NCBI GenBank assembly: GCA_942492715.1
Contig: CALOFW010000002.1
Location: forward strand, 62,001 to 126,000
Length of the DNA: 64,000 nt
DNA from: Sva-07 sp942492715
GTDB taxonomy: Bacteria; Actinomycetota; Acidimicrobiia; Acidimicrobiales; Ilumatobacteraceae
Direction of reading: 5' to 3'
How positions within the stretch are numbered: position 1 is the stretch's first letter; each line of letters starts with the position of its first letter. Below are positions 36,919 to 45,111 of the stretch, piece after piece. The notes below the pieces were generated by a model, which was given only the letters and a program-made list of their open reading frames with translations, was not told where the DNA came from and searched no databases. The position numbers and the translations under genes were made by a program.

Positions 36919-37138
36919 TGGAAGGTCTCTCCTTGTCGGTGCGGGAAAGCCGCATGCGGAGGCGCTGGACGGCGCCGTCGTGTATTGATCGTCGCGCTCG
37001 CTCGGTGATCAGGCCTCGCCCGCGTGGGGTGATTCGTCGTGCGACACGGGACGGATGTCCGAACGCCCAGCATCCCGGCGCGAACGGCTGCGCCCGGAGC
37101 ATCTCGACCCGGCGCCTGATCCGCCGTCGCGCTGAGCT

Positions 37139-37882
37139 TCAGTCGAGTGTGACCGGTGGGTCGGTGACGCTCAGGTTGTCCCACACCGCCGCGTCGGGCA
37201 TGCCCATGATCGCGTCGCGGACGGCCGGCGGGTAGTGCATGTTCGGCTTGGTCTCGTCGTAGGGCGGCTGGGCGACCGGCTCGTCGGGCCGGTCGAAGCC
37301 GGCGGGGTGCTTGAGGTTCTCGATCTCATCGGCGGAGATGCCGCACAGCCCTTGGACCTCGGGGTCGATCCACTGGCGCTCGTCGATCGCGCGGCCGGTG
37401 CACACCTCGAGGCTCAGGTGCTCGGGGCCTGCGAAGTAGATCGACTGGATCATGCCGTGGTCGATCGGGCCCATCACCTGGATGCCGTGGCTGCGGATCC
37501 GGTCGCGCATCGTGAGTACGTCGTCGATCGAGTCGACGTTGAGCGCGACGTGTTGCATCGTGCCGGCGGTGACCGGGTCGCCCGCATTGCCCGAGTGCGT
37601 GATGCCCCACTGCGGCTCGGTCGGGTTGCCGGGCGCCTGCACGAAGGCGATGTAGCTGTCGTCGGCCAGCTCGACGAAGCCGTGGAACGTGTTGGGCACG
37701 CCGTGCATCCAGTACAGCGCCTTGGTCGGGCACCCCAGCACCTCGGCGAAGAACGTCAGCTGCGCCTTCATGTCGGCGGTGGACAACGCGAGATGGTTGA
37801 CGCCGTTGGGGTGCAGGGAGGGCGACGGCTTCGCACCGGTTGCCCGATAGAGGCTCAGAGACGGCTGCTCGGCGATGCTCAT
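37139..37882 (-). CDS. VOC-superfamily (extradiol dioxygenase/glyoxalase-like) protein
   Basis: 247 residues. An N-terminal NGVNHLALSTADMKAQLTFF module is followed by a second strand set with QHVALNVDSIDDVL and HLSLEVCTGR. His and Glu residues of the VOC metal site are present (NHLAL, QHVAL, SLEV). The long C-terminal tail is Pro-rich. Located upstream of the sulfatase gene on the same strand with 220 bases between them; a shared substrate is possible. The 36919-37138 gap shows no gene. Confidence 0.82.
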   Translation of the reverse strand: MSIAEQPSLSLYRATGAKPSPSLHPNGVNHLALSTADMKAQLTFFAEVLGCPTKALYWMHGVPNTFHGFVELADDSYIAFVQAPGNPTEPQWGITHSGNAGDPVTAGTMQHVALNVDSIDDVLTMRDRIRSHGIQVMGPIDHGMIQSIYFAGPEHLSLEVCTGRAIDERQWIDPEVQGLCGISADEIENLKHPAGFDRPDEPVAQPPYDETKPNMHYPPAVRDAIMGMPDAAVWDNLSVTDPPVTLD

Positions 37883-37999
37883 CGCGCAAGTTCACCACAG
37901 CGACCTCGCCGCTCGTCGACCGAGCCGGCGGCCTGTCGGATGTGGTGGACTCTGGGCCGGGCACCTGCCCCACCGATGACGGATCCCGAGGAGATCGAG

Positions 38000-38431
38000 A
38001 TGGCCGACCAGAAGATGACCGAATCCGAACGTCAGGAGTTCCTGGCGGGACTGCACGTGGGCGTGCTCGGGATCGAACGCTCGGACGGGCCGCCGCTCGT
38101 GCTGCCGGTCTGGTACTCCTACGAGCCGGGTGGCGACGTCGAGGTGTTGACGAGCGGAGGGTCCCTCAAGGGACGCCTCGCCGCAGCTGCCGGTCGGGCC
38201 TCGCTGTGTGCCCAGCAGGAGGAGCTGCCCTACAAGTACGTGTCGGTCGAAGGCCCGGTCGAGATCGACGAACTCGGCGCCGATGTGCACGCCGCTGTCG
38301 AGCCGATGGCGATCCGGTACCTCGGCGAGGAGATGGGCCGTGGGTACGCCGCTGGATCGATCGCCGATGACGAGATCCGCATCCGGATCCGGCCCGAGCG
38401 GTGGTTCTCCGTCGACTACGCCAAGACCTGA
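38000..38431 (+). CDS. Pyridoxamine 5'-phosphate oxidase-fold protein (flavin/F420 class)
   Basis: 143 residues from ATG 38000, behind a GAGGAG ribosome site (ATG 37976 is an alternative). Split-barrel features: GLHVGVLGIERSDGPPLVLP, then LKGRLAAAAGRASLCAQQE and YVSVEGPVEI in separate blocks, as in F420/FMN-dependent PPOX proteins. Cofactor and substrate not determinable. Followed by two family A palindromes. Confidence 0.83.
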   Translation: MADQKMTESERQEFLAGLHVGVLGIERSDGPPLVLPVWYSYEPGGDVEVLTSGGSLKGRLAAAAGRASLCAQQEELPYKYVSVEGPVEIDELGADVHAAVEPMAIRYLGEEMGRGYAAGSIADDEIRIRIRPERWFSVDYAKT

Positions 38432-38448
38432 CCCGCTCTCCCCGTTGC

Positions 38449-38500
38449 CGTTTGCGTCGAGGTTCGGGTGGACCGGCCCACCGAAACGTCGACGCAAACG
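38449..38500. repeat. Palindromic repeat family A, copy A2
   Basis: CGTTTGCGTCGA/TCGACGCAAACG outer arms (12 bp) and inner TTCGGGTGG/CCCACCGAA. First of a tandem pair (offset 72 bases). Confidence 0.85.
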
Positions 38501-38520
38501 ATGGGCGGGCTCACACATCC

Positions 38521-38572
38521 CGTTTGCGTCGAGGTTCGGGTGGACCGGCCCACCGAAACGTCGACGCAAACG
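38521..38572. repeat. Palindromic repeat family A, copy A3
   Basis: Same 52 bases as copy A2, base for base in my reading. Lies 38 bases before the start of the methyltransferase-like membrane gene. Confidence 0.85.
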
Positions 38573-38609
38573 ATGAAGGGGGCCCGGCGCCGGCGGTCGT
38601 ACGATCGAG

Positions 38610-39074
38610 GTGGTGGATCGTCGGACGGTGGGATGGGCGTTCGTGGCCGGACAGGTCGTGTTGCTCGCCGCCCTGGTGCTGCTGCCGGGCCGTGACGACT
38701 GGCCGACACCGTCGTGGGTCTGGATGGTCGGTCAGGTGATCGTGATCGCCGGGTTCGTGCTGATGATCGTGGCGTCGCTCCGTCTCGGACGCGGGTTGAC
38801 GGCGACACCCGTGCCGAACGCGCGAGGCCAACTCATCACCGGCGGGCTGTACCGGTACGTCCGGCATCCGATCTACACCGGTGTGCTGCTGATCGTCGTC
38901 GGGCTCACGCTGCGGTCGGGGAGCTTCGTCACGCTGGCGGTTGCGGTGGTGACCGTCGTGTTCTTCGACCGCAAGGCCCGCTGGGAGGAAGCGCAACTCC
39001 GCGAGCGCTACCCCGACTACGCCGAGTACGCCTCACGCACCCCCCGCTTCGTGCCGGGCTGGCCGACGCACTGA
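38610..39074 (+). CDS. Isoprenylcysteine carboxyl methyltransferase-like (ICMT/PEMT) membrane protein
   Basis: 154 residues with helices at FVAGQVVLLAALVLLPG, WMVGQVIVIAGFVLMIVASL and VLLIVVGLTLRSG/FVTLAVAVVTVVFF. The family signature is GLYRYVRHPIYTG followed by E-x2-L-RERYPDYAEY, which binds SAM in ICMT enzymes. In bacteria the substrate is generally unknown (phospholipid or isoprenoid). Confidence 0.85.
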   Translation: MVDRRTVGWAFVAGQVVLLAALVLLPGRDDWPTPSWVWMVGQVIVIAGFVLMIVASLRLGRGLTATPVPNARGQLITGGLYRYVRHPIYTGVLLIVVGLTLRSGSFVTLAVAVVTVVFFDRKARWEEAQLRERYPDYAEYASRTPRFVPGWPTH

Positions 39075-39199
39075 CGCGCCGCCCCGGACGTCCTCGTGCA
39101 AGCGAGCCGGCGACCTCACTTCTCGACCCGGTGGTGACTTCGTTCCCTGGTCCGCGTCCCGATCGGCGAGTGAGATCGAATCGAGAGGAGGCGACGAAC

Positions 39200-39649
39200 A
39201 TGCGCAAAGCTCTTGTGGCGGCGTTGCCGCTGTTGATGTTGACGGCGTGCGGGAGCGACGAATCCGCCGACGACGGTCCGCTGACGCTGACCTTCGATGG
39301 TTCGAGCTGTGTCTACGAGGGTCCTGACACGCTCTCGCCGGGTTCGGCCGAGTTCTCGTTCTCGAACGAGACCGAGGAGATCGCGACCCATGCGATCGTG
39401 CACATCACCGCTGATGACATCACACTCGACGACGTCCAGCGACTCAGCGAAACCGATCCGGAGTGGGACGGAAGCCCCGGCTCGCTCGGCGAGGGCGGAG
39501 CGGAGATCGTGAGCGGCGGTACGACCACCATGCCCGACCGCAGTACGGAGTCCACCGTCGACCTGACGGCCGGCCCGTACTACTTCGTCTGCATGTACAA
39601 CAGCTTGGAGAACTTCACCTATGGAGGTGGCATCACCGTCGAGCCCTGA
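39200..39649 (+). CDS. Small lipoprotein of unknown function
   Basis: 149 residues from ATG 39200 behind GAGGAGGCG. An N-terminal signal with lipobox LTAC (Cys near residue 17) predicts lipidation. The mature domain is beta-rich and acidic, with two further Cys (SSCVYEG, YFVCMYN) that could pair; the end, YYFVCMY...GGGITVEP, recalls cupredoxin-like folds but no copper ligand set is complete. Family not recognised. Confidence 0.75.
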   Translation: MRKALVAALPLLMLTACGSDESADDGPLTLTFDGSSCVYEGPDTLSPGSAEFSFSNETEEIATHAIVHITADDITLDDVQRLSETDPEWDGSPGSLGEGGAEIVSGGTTTMPDRSTESTVDLTAGPYYFVCMYNSLENFTYGGGITVEP

Positions 39650-39720
39650 GCTGAACGGTTCTCGTCGACGACGTCCCGCCACGCGCCGACCCGCGCCGAC
39701 CAGAGGTCGATCCGTTGAAT

Positions 39721-41136
39721 TCAGGTCGAGCCAGGGGCGTGGAGTGGCCAGGGTGCGGCCTGCTCGAAGATGCGAGCGAGGCGTAGACAGATGTCCTCGC
39801 GGTGGCGGGCCGCGGTGATCATCAGGCCGATCGGCAGGCCATCGGCAGTGAGTCCTGCCGGCACCGTGATCGCCGGCAGGTTGGCGACGTTCGCGAACAT
39901 CGTCAGGAGCGCCGCCGTCCCTGCGTGACAGCGCTGTCCACCGATCTCGGTCGGCATCGGCCCCTCTGCAGCGAACGGCGGGCAAGGGTTGGTCGGTGTG
40001 ATGAGCACGTCGATGTCTTCGAAGAGTTCGGCCACCTGGAGCTCGAGACCGCGTCGCGCCCGCTCGACCTTCGCGAACTGCGGCAGCGTGACGTCCTTGT
40101 TCCGGCGCCAGCCGCCGACCACGAGCGGATCGAGCTCGTCGAGACGGTCTTCCCAACCGGCGGGCACGTCGACGAACTGGTCGGCCGACTCCATGAAGGC
40201 ATAGATGCCGATGAAGTCGTCGATCTGCACGTCGATGCCCGTGTCGACGAGCCGCGCGGACTCGATCAACGTGTCGCTCGCTGTGTGCGCGATCGCTTCG
40301 ACCTCGGGGTCGGTCGTCACGAAGCCGAGGTCCGCGGACCACGCGGCTCGCAATCCGCCGACCTCGAGGTGCTCGATGGCGTCGAGGTAGCTGATCCCGG
40401 GTGCCGGCAGGCTCGTCCGGTCGCGCATGTCGGGGCCGACGGCCAGGTCGAACAGCAGCGCCGTGTCGGTGATCGTGGGCGCGAGTGCGAAGTTGACGGC
40501 GTTCTGGGCGTGACGCGTCACCCCGAACGTCGGAATGCGGCCGTAGGTGGGCTTGAGACCGGGCAGACCGCACGATGCGCCGGGCCCGCGGATCGATCCG
40601 CCGCCGTCGCTGGCGGTACCGAAGGGGATCGCTCCGGCCGAAACCGACGCCGCCGTCCCGCCGCTCGAACCGCCAGGTGTGCGCTCGGGGTTCCACGGGT
40701 TGCGGGTCACGCCGTGCAGCGGACTCGCGGTGTAGCCGAAGGCGCCGAACTCGGGGGCGGCGGTCTTGCCGACCGGGATGGCGCCAGCCGCACGGAATCG
40801 GGCGACGTGGATGTCGTCGTGGTCGGCCGGCGGCGCGTCGGCGTACCAGCGTGACCCCCGAGTGGTCGGCATGCCGGCGCAGTTCTCGAGGTCCTTCACG
40901 CCGAATGGCACACCAGCGAGTGGGCCGAGCGGCACGCCGTCACCTCGGGCGGCGTCGACGGCCTCGGCCGCAGCGAGCGCACCCGGTGCGTCGACGTACA
41001 CGAACGCATTGAGCGAGTCCTGGGTCGCTGCGATCCGGTCGAGCGTGTCCTGCACCAGTTCGCGTGCCGAGACGGAGCCGTCACGCACCATCGTCGCTGC
41101 GGACACCACGTCAGGCGACGGATCGGAGCTGGTCAT
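39721..41136 (-). CDS. Amidase (amidase signature family)
   Basis: 471 residues from ATG 41136; the longer open frame runs into repeat sequence. Catalytic Ser-cisSer-Lys: Lys in PFGVKDLEN, the Gly/Ser-rich TPGGSSGGTAASVSAG block, and SDGGGSIRGPGA. It hydrolyses amide bonds; the substrate can range from acylamides to Glu-tRNA, but no gatB/C neighbours are present so GatA is unlikely. Convergent with the lipoprotein gene. Confidence 0.92.
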   Translation of the reverse strand: MTSSDPSPDVVSAATMVRDGSVSARELVQDTLDRIAATQDSLNAFVYVDAPGALAAAEAVDAARGDGVPLGPLAGVPFGVKDLENCAGMPTTRGSRWYADAPPADHDDIHVARFRAAGAIPVGKTAAPEFGAFGYTASPLHGVTRNPWNPERTPGGSSGGTAASVSAGAIPFGTASDGGGSIRGPGASCGLPGLKPTYGRIPTFGVTRHAQNAVNFALAPTITDTALLFDLAVGPDMRDRTSLPAPGISYLDAIEHLEVGGLRAAWSADLGFVTTDPEVEAIAHTASDTLIESARLVDTGIDVQIDDFIGIYAFMESADQFVDVPAGWEDRLDELDPLVVGGWRRNKDVTLPQFAKVERARRGLELQVAELFEDIDVLITPTNPCPPFAAEGPMPTEIGGQRCHAGTAALLTMFANVANLPAITVPAGLTADGLPIGLMITAARHREDICLRLARIFEQAAPWPLHAPGST

Positions 41137-41171
41137 CGCCCGATCGTAGGCAACGCACCCCCGCCCCCTTT

Positions 41172-41225
41172 CCGTTTGTGTGGCATTTCGGGTGGCCCGT
41201 TCCACCGTTTTCTCGACGCAAACGG
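41172..41225. repeat. Palindromic repeat family A, copy A4
   Basis: Variant with outer arms CCGTTTG/CAAACGG, inner GGTGG/CCACC and imperfect middle. First of a tandem pair in the amidase upstream region. Confidence 0.8.
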
Positions 41226-41240
41226 GGTGGTGGGATCGCT

Positions 41241-41294
41241 CCGTTTGTGTGGCATTTCGGGTGGCCCGTTCCACCGTTTTCTCGACGCAAACGG
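41241..41294. repeat. Palindromic repeat family A, copy A5
   Basis: Identical to copy A4 in my reading, offset 69 bases. The pair lies in the 250-base gap between the amidase start and the small membrane protein. Confidence 0.8.
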
Positions 41295-41389
41295 GGTGGT
41301 GGCCGGACCACCCGTGAACGCCGCCCGGTCGGTCGATCAAGAGTTGCTCTTGCTGTTCAAGTGCGGGTGTGTGCTGCCGATGACCTCGC

Positions 41390-41647
41390 ATGTCGAGCGA
41401 ACTCCCGCCCCAATCGCTACGTCACCCGTGGGTCACATGGCGAGCGCACGCCTGGTGGGCGGCGCTGATCCTGCTGCCCTTCCTCGCACCGCACGCGGTC
41501 CTGGCGCTCGGTTCGGACGACACCGAGGTCACCACCACGTTGGTGCTGTACGGGCCGGTGATCGCGTTGCTGTGGATCGCCGGGCACGTGGTCCTCTCCA
41601 GGCTTCACCGGAGTCGACTCGACGAGCCGGTGTTCGCCGGCGCTTGA
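41390..41647 (+). CDS. Small membrane protein
   Basis: 85 residues with two predicted helices (AWWAALILLPFLAPHAVLAL and LVLYGPVIALLWIAGHVVL) and a basic C-terminus. Family not recognised. It is convergent with the heliorhodopsin gene, 14 bases apart, so co-function is only a possibility. Confidence 0.6.
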   Translation: MSSELPPQSLRHPWVTWRAHAWWAALILLPFLAPHAVLALGSDDTEVTTTLVLYGPVIALLWIAGHVVLSRLHRSRLDEPVFAGA

Positions 41648-41661
41648 GTGTCAGACGCCGT

Positions 41662-42456
41662 TCAGCCGTCCAGGCTCGGGAAGTAGATCTGCCAGGCGAG
41701 CAGTGACTTCGCGGCGAGGCTCAACACCAGGTACGCCTTCTCGCCGTAGACGTAGTCGGTCCACTTGCCGATGCTGCGGTACTGCAGCCACTGGTTCAGG
41801 CCGAAGCTGAAGAACAGCACGAACTGCACGATCACGATCCCGTAGACGAAGCCGGGAACGGTCTTCGAGCCGACGATCTGGATCAGGATCGCGATCCACG
41901 GGGTGATCCCGGCGATTGTGCCGAACCAGAACGGCATCATCGTGGTGGTCGCGCGACCGGGTGGGTTCATTCGCTCCTGGAGCCAGCCGAACAGGATCAT
42001 CGCCACGTTGGCGCCGATCACGGCGACGACGGCGGTGATGTTGGTGATGCCGCTGTAGAAGCCGATCAGCAGCACCATGATCGTGGCGCTGATCGAGTAC
42101 TCGACCCAACGGAATCGATTGATGCCGCCGCGCAGATCGGACTCGTAGGTGGAGCGGCCGAACGTCGCGGTGACGAGGTGGTCGATCGCGGCGAGCGCGA
42201 GGAACAGTCCGATCGCGTAGCCGACGCGAACGTCGAACAGCGGCTCGGCCCGCGGCACCCGCGTGCCCGGCGGGCCCTCGGGGAACGTCGAGACGACCTG
42301 GATCACGAAGTCGCCCGACAGCACCACGATCAACACCGCCTGGGCAGCGTGCAGGACCGTGAGGCCGATGTTCCACGTCCTCAGGTTGGTGAGCCGTTCG
42401 GGCGTGACGCCGCTGGCGACCGGTGCGTCGGTTGATGATGTGATCGTGTCGTTCAT
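41662..42456 (-). CDS. Heliorhodopsin
   Basis: 264 residues from ATG 42456. Seven hydrophobic helices. The last has the retinal-binding Lys250 in LSLAAKSLLAWQIY, a segment I recognise from heliorhodopsins rather than type-1 rhodopsins. The family counter-ion Glu is in RFRWVEYSIS and ILFGWLQERMN is typical. Heliorhodopsins sit in the membrane with the N-terminus inside, bind all-trans retinal and have a long photocycle without clear ion pumping; their role is debated. Single gene, divergent from the formylglycine-generating enzyme. Confidence 0.9.
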   Translation of the reverse strand: MNDTITSSTDAPVASGVTPERLTNLRTWNIGLTVLHAAQAVLIVVLSGDFVIQVVSTFPEGPPGTRVPRAEPLFDVRVGYAIGLFLALAAIDHLVTATFGRSTYESDLRGGINRFRWVEYSISATIMVLLIGFYSGITNITAVVAVIGANVAMILFGWLQERMNPPGRATTTMMPFWFGTIAGITPWIAILIQIVGSKTVPGFVYGIVIVQFVLFFSFGLNQWLQYRSIGKWTDYVYGEKAYLVLSLAAKSLLAWQIYFPSLDG

Positions 42457-42538
42457 GCGGTGGAGCCTTCCCCGTGTTCGCCGATCCTGAACGAATCGGC
42501 CGGGAACAGTCTGCACCACTTGTGCCAAGCTGACGCTG

Positions 42539-43471
42539 ATGAGTTCGTGTTGTTCGCCGTCGAACGAATCGTCGGCGCGGCCGTCGGACCAGGCAGTTCG
42601 GCCGACCGGCGAGCTCGAGGTCGACCTGGTCGACCTGCCTGGCGGCCAGTTCTGGATGGGCGCACCGGAGGGCGACGGCTACGTCGACGACGGCGAGGGG
42701 CCGGTGCACCTGGTGCAGCTCGACGCCTTCTCGATCGCGCCGACGACGGTCACCAACGCCGACTTCGCTGCGTTCTGCGAGGCGACCGGCTACGTCACGC
42801 TCGCCGAAGCTGAACAGTGGTCGTTCGTGTTCGCCGGCCTCCTGCCCGACGACTTCCCTCCGACGCGCGGCGTCGCGGCGGCGCCGTGGTGGCGGCAGGT
42901 GGAGGGATCGGACTGGCGTCACCCGGCGGGGCCGCACACCACGTTCGAGGACGTGCTCGATCGCCCGGTCGTCCACGTCACCTGGGACGATGCGATGGCC
43001 TACTGCCGCTGGAGCGGCACCCGGCTGCCGACCGAGGCCGAATGGGAGTACGCCGCCCGCGGCGGGCTCGACCGCAAGCGGTTTCCGTGGGGTGACGACC
43101 TCGAGCCGGACGGCGGGCACCTGATGAACGTGTTCCAGGGGACGTTCCCCGAGGAGAACGCAGCGGCAGACGGCTTCGCCGGCACCGCGCCGGTCCGTGC
43201 GTTCCCACCCAACGGATACGGGCTGTACGAGACGACCGGCAACGTGTGGGAGTGGTGCGCCGACTGGTACGACCCGATGACGTATCGCGAGAGCGAACGG
43301 AAGTCACCCCGGGTCGACCCGGCCGGTCCGCCCGGTGGGACGCACCGCGTGATGCGCGGGGGTTCCTACCTGTGTCACGACTCCTACTGCAACCGATACC
43401 GCGTCGGGGCTCGCAGCGCGAACACCCCCGACAGCGCCACCGGCAACATCGGCTTCCGCGTCGCCCGCTGA
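42539..43471 (+). CDS. Formylglycine-generating enzyme (SUMF1 type)
   Basis: 310 residues. The FGE-sulfatase domain runs from VDLPGGQFWMGAPEGDGY to NIGFRVAR. The copper-binding/catalytic Cys pair of true FGE is present as C-x4-C (Cys279, Cys284, YLCHDSYCNRYR), unlike the many SUMF1 homologues lacking it. PTEAEWEYAARGG and NVWEWCADWY are exact family blocks. It converts the sulfatase CxPxR cysteine to formylglycine with O2. Likely clients are the sulfatases at 34018 and 60906 in this window. Confidence 0.92.
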   Translation: MSSCCSPSNESSARPSDQAVRPTGELEVDLVDLPGGQFWMGAPEGDGYVDDGEGPVHLVQLDAFSIAPTTVTNADFAAFCEATGYVTLAEAEQWSFVFAGLLPDDFPPTRGVAAAPWWRQVEGSDWRHPAGPHTTFEDVLDRPVVHVTWDDAMAYCRWSGTRLPTEAEWEYAARGGLDRKRFPWGDDLEPDGGHLMNVFQGTFPEENAAADGFAGTAPVRAFPPNGYGLYETTGNVWEWCADWYDPMTYRESERKSPRVDPAGPPGGTHRVMRGGSYLCHDSYCNRYRVGARSANTPDSATGNIGFRVAR

Positions 43472-43494
43472 CTCGCTCGGGGCCAACGATGCAG

Positions 43495-43536
43495 GCGATG
43501 AGCGAGCGCACCGGATGGCGGGGTTTCGCTCATCGC
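43495..43536. terminator. Hairpin between convergent genes
   Basis: GCGATGAGCG/CGCTCATCGC perfect arms with a 22-base loop, between the FGE and SelO genes. Confidence 0.55.
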
Positions 43537-43563
43537 TCGGGTGGGTGTGGGCACCGGCGCGCG

Positions 43564-45054
43564 TCAGGTGCCGCAGAAGGTGCGGAACCCGGTGCTGGAC
43601 TCGGGCGGTGCCGCGACCGCGAAGCGCTCCAGGCCGGGACGTTGCTCGAACGGCCGGGTCACCGCGTCGAGGAGGTCGGTGAACGCCTGCTGATCGCCCC
43701 AGCTCGCCGCCGTCAACACCTCGTCGACCACGTGATTGCGCGGGATGTAGACGGGATTCACCCGGTCCATCCGCTCGGCGACAGTGGTCCGGTCGTCACC
43801 GATCGCTGCGAGCCACCGCTTCTCCCACTCGTCGAACGGCTCGGGTTCCGCGAAGAGCGCTCGGGCCGGCTCGACGTCGCCCCGGACAGCCGACGACAGC
43901 GCCCGCAGACATGACGTGTAGTCGACGCGCTGTGCCGCCATCAGGTCGAGCAGTTCCGCGATCAACGCATCGCCGTCGACCGCGCCGGCCTCGAGGCCGA
44001 GCTTGGTGTGCATCTCGGCACTCCACGCACGCTGGAACCGGTCGGGGAACGCCCGGAGCACAGCCGTCGCCTGCTCGATTGCCGTGTCGGCGTCGTCGTC
44101 GAACATCGGCAGCATCGCCTCGGCGAGGCGGGCCAGGTTCCACGTGGTGATCGCCGGTTGGTTGCCGTACGCGTAGCGCCCGCCGTGGTCGATCGAGCTG
44201 AACACCGTCGACGGGTCGTAGGCGTCGATGAACGCGCACGGGCCGTAGTCGATCGTCTCGCCCGAGATCGTCGTGTTGTCGGTGTTCATCACGCCGTGGA
44301 CGAAACCGACCGCCATCCACTGCGCAACGAGTGACGCCTGGACGGCCACGACGTGATCGAACAACGCCAGCGCTGGGATGGCCGCGTCGGCGGCGTCCGG
44401 AACGTGTCGGGCGATCGCGTGGTCGGTCAGTGCCCTCAGGAGGTCGCGGTCGCCGGTCGCCGACGCGTACTGGAACGTGCCGACGCGCAGATGGCTCGAC
44501 GCCACTCGGGCGAGCACCGCACCCGGCACCGGTGTGTGTCGTCCGTCGACCTCGCGCACGATCGCCTCGCCGGTTGCGACGACTGCGAGCGCCCGGGTGG
44601 TCGGGATCCCCAGTGCGTGCATCGCCTCGCCGATCACGTACTCGCGCAACATGGGGCCCACCGCCGCTCGACCGTCGCCACCGCGGGCGAACGGTGTGCG
44701 GCCGGATCCCTTCAGGTGCAGGTCGCGGCGTGTCCCGTCGTCGTCGACGAACTCGCCGAGCAGCAGCGCCCGTCCGTCGCCGAGCCGGGGCGAGTAGCCA
44801 CCGAACTGGTGCCCCGCATAGGCCTGGGCAAGGGTCGTGACGCCTTCGGGTACGGCATTGCCGGCGAGCACGGCGACGCCGTCAGCCGAGCGGAGGGCCA
44901 CCGGGTCGAGGCCGAGCGCGACGGCGAGTTCCTCGTTGAGGATCAGCACCGAAGGTTCGGCCACCGGTTCCGGCACCCACGGTTCGTACAGCCCCACCAG
45001 GTCACGGGCGTACGAGTCGTCGAGCTCGAACCGGGGGCCAGCGACAACGGACAT
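43564..45054 (-). CDS. selO: SelO/YdiU-family protein adenylyltransferase (AMPylator)
   Basis: 496 residues. Family blocks: TLAQAYAGHQFGGYSPRLGDGRA, LHLKGSGRTPFARGGDGRA and MNTDN in HGVMNTDNTTISGETIDYGP (each cut here to recognised parts), ending FCGT. This pseudokinase fold binds ATP inverted and transfers AMP to Ser/Thr/Tyr of target proteins. The Cys near the C-terminus is where eukaryotic homologues have selenocysteine; this bacterial copy has Cys. It is not part of selenium insertion machinery. Confidence 0.92.
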   Translation of the reverse strand: MSVVAGPRFELDDSYARDLVGLYEPWVPEPVAEPSVLILNEELAVALGLDPVALRSADGVAVLAGNAVPEGVTTLAQAYAGHQFGGYSPRLGDGRALLLGEFVDDDGTRRDLHLKGSGRTPFARGGDGRAAVGPMLREYVIGEAMHALGIPTTRALAVVATGEAIVREVDGRHTPVPGAVLARVASSHLRVGTFQYASATGDRDLLRALTDHAIARHVPDAADAAIPALALFDHVVAVQASLVAQWMAVGFVHGVMNTDNTTISGETIDYGPCAFIDAYDPSTVFSSIDHGGRYAYGNQPAITTWNLARLAEAMLPMFDDDADTAIEQATAVLRAFPDRFQRAWSAEMHTKLGLEAGAVDGDALIAELLDLMAAQRVDYTSCLRALSSAVRGDVEPARALFAEPEPFDEWEKRWLAAIGDDRTTVAERMDRVNPVYIPRNHVVDEVLTAASWGDQQAFTDLLDAVTRPFEQRPGLERFAVAAPPESSTGFRTFCGT

Positions 45055-45072
45055 GACACCAGCCTACGAATG

Positions 45073-45107
45073 GCCGTTCACGATGTGCCCGGCGCATCGT
45101 GAACGGC
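45073..45107. terminator. Perfect 13-bp hairpin
   Basis: GCCGTTCACGATG/CATCGTGAACGGC with a 9-base loop, between the dioxygenase stop codon and the SelO start on the same strand; probably terminates the dioxygenase transcript. Confidence 0.7.
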
Positions 45108-45111
45108 GAGG

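Noticed and set aside
38449..38572. Tandem identical palindromes as a CRISPR array
   Set aside because: Only two units, each a full nested palindrome with a 20-base gap, no spacers of uniform length and no cas genes.
41064..41468. Short frames inside the 41.2-kb palindromes encoding repeated CGISGGPFHRFLDANG
   Set aside because: The repeat protein sequence is a by-product of the duplicated palindrome, with no ribosome site.
43564..45054. SelO as support for selenocysteine insertion machinery
   Set aside because: SelO proteins are AMP-transferases; the name reflects Sec in eukaryotic homologues. This copy has Cys and says nothing about selA/selB/selC/selD.
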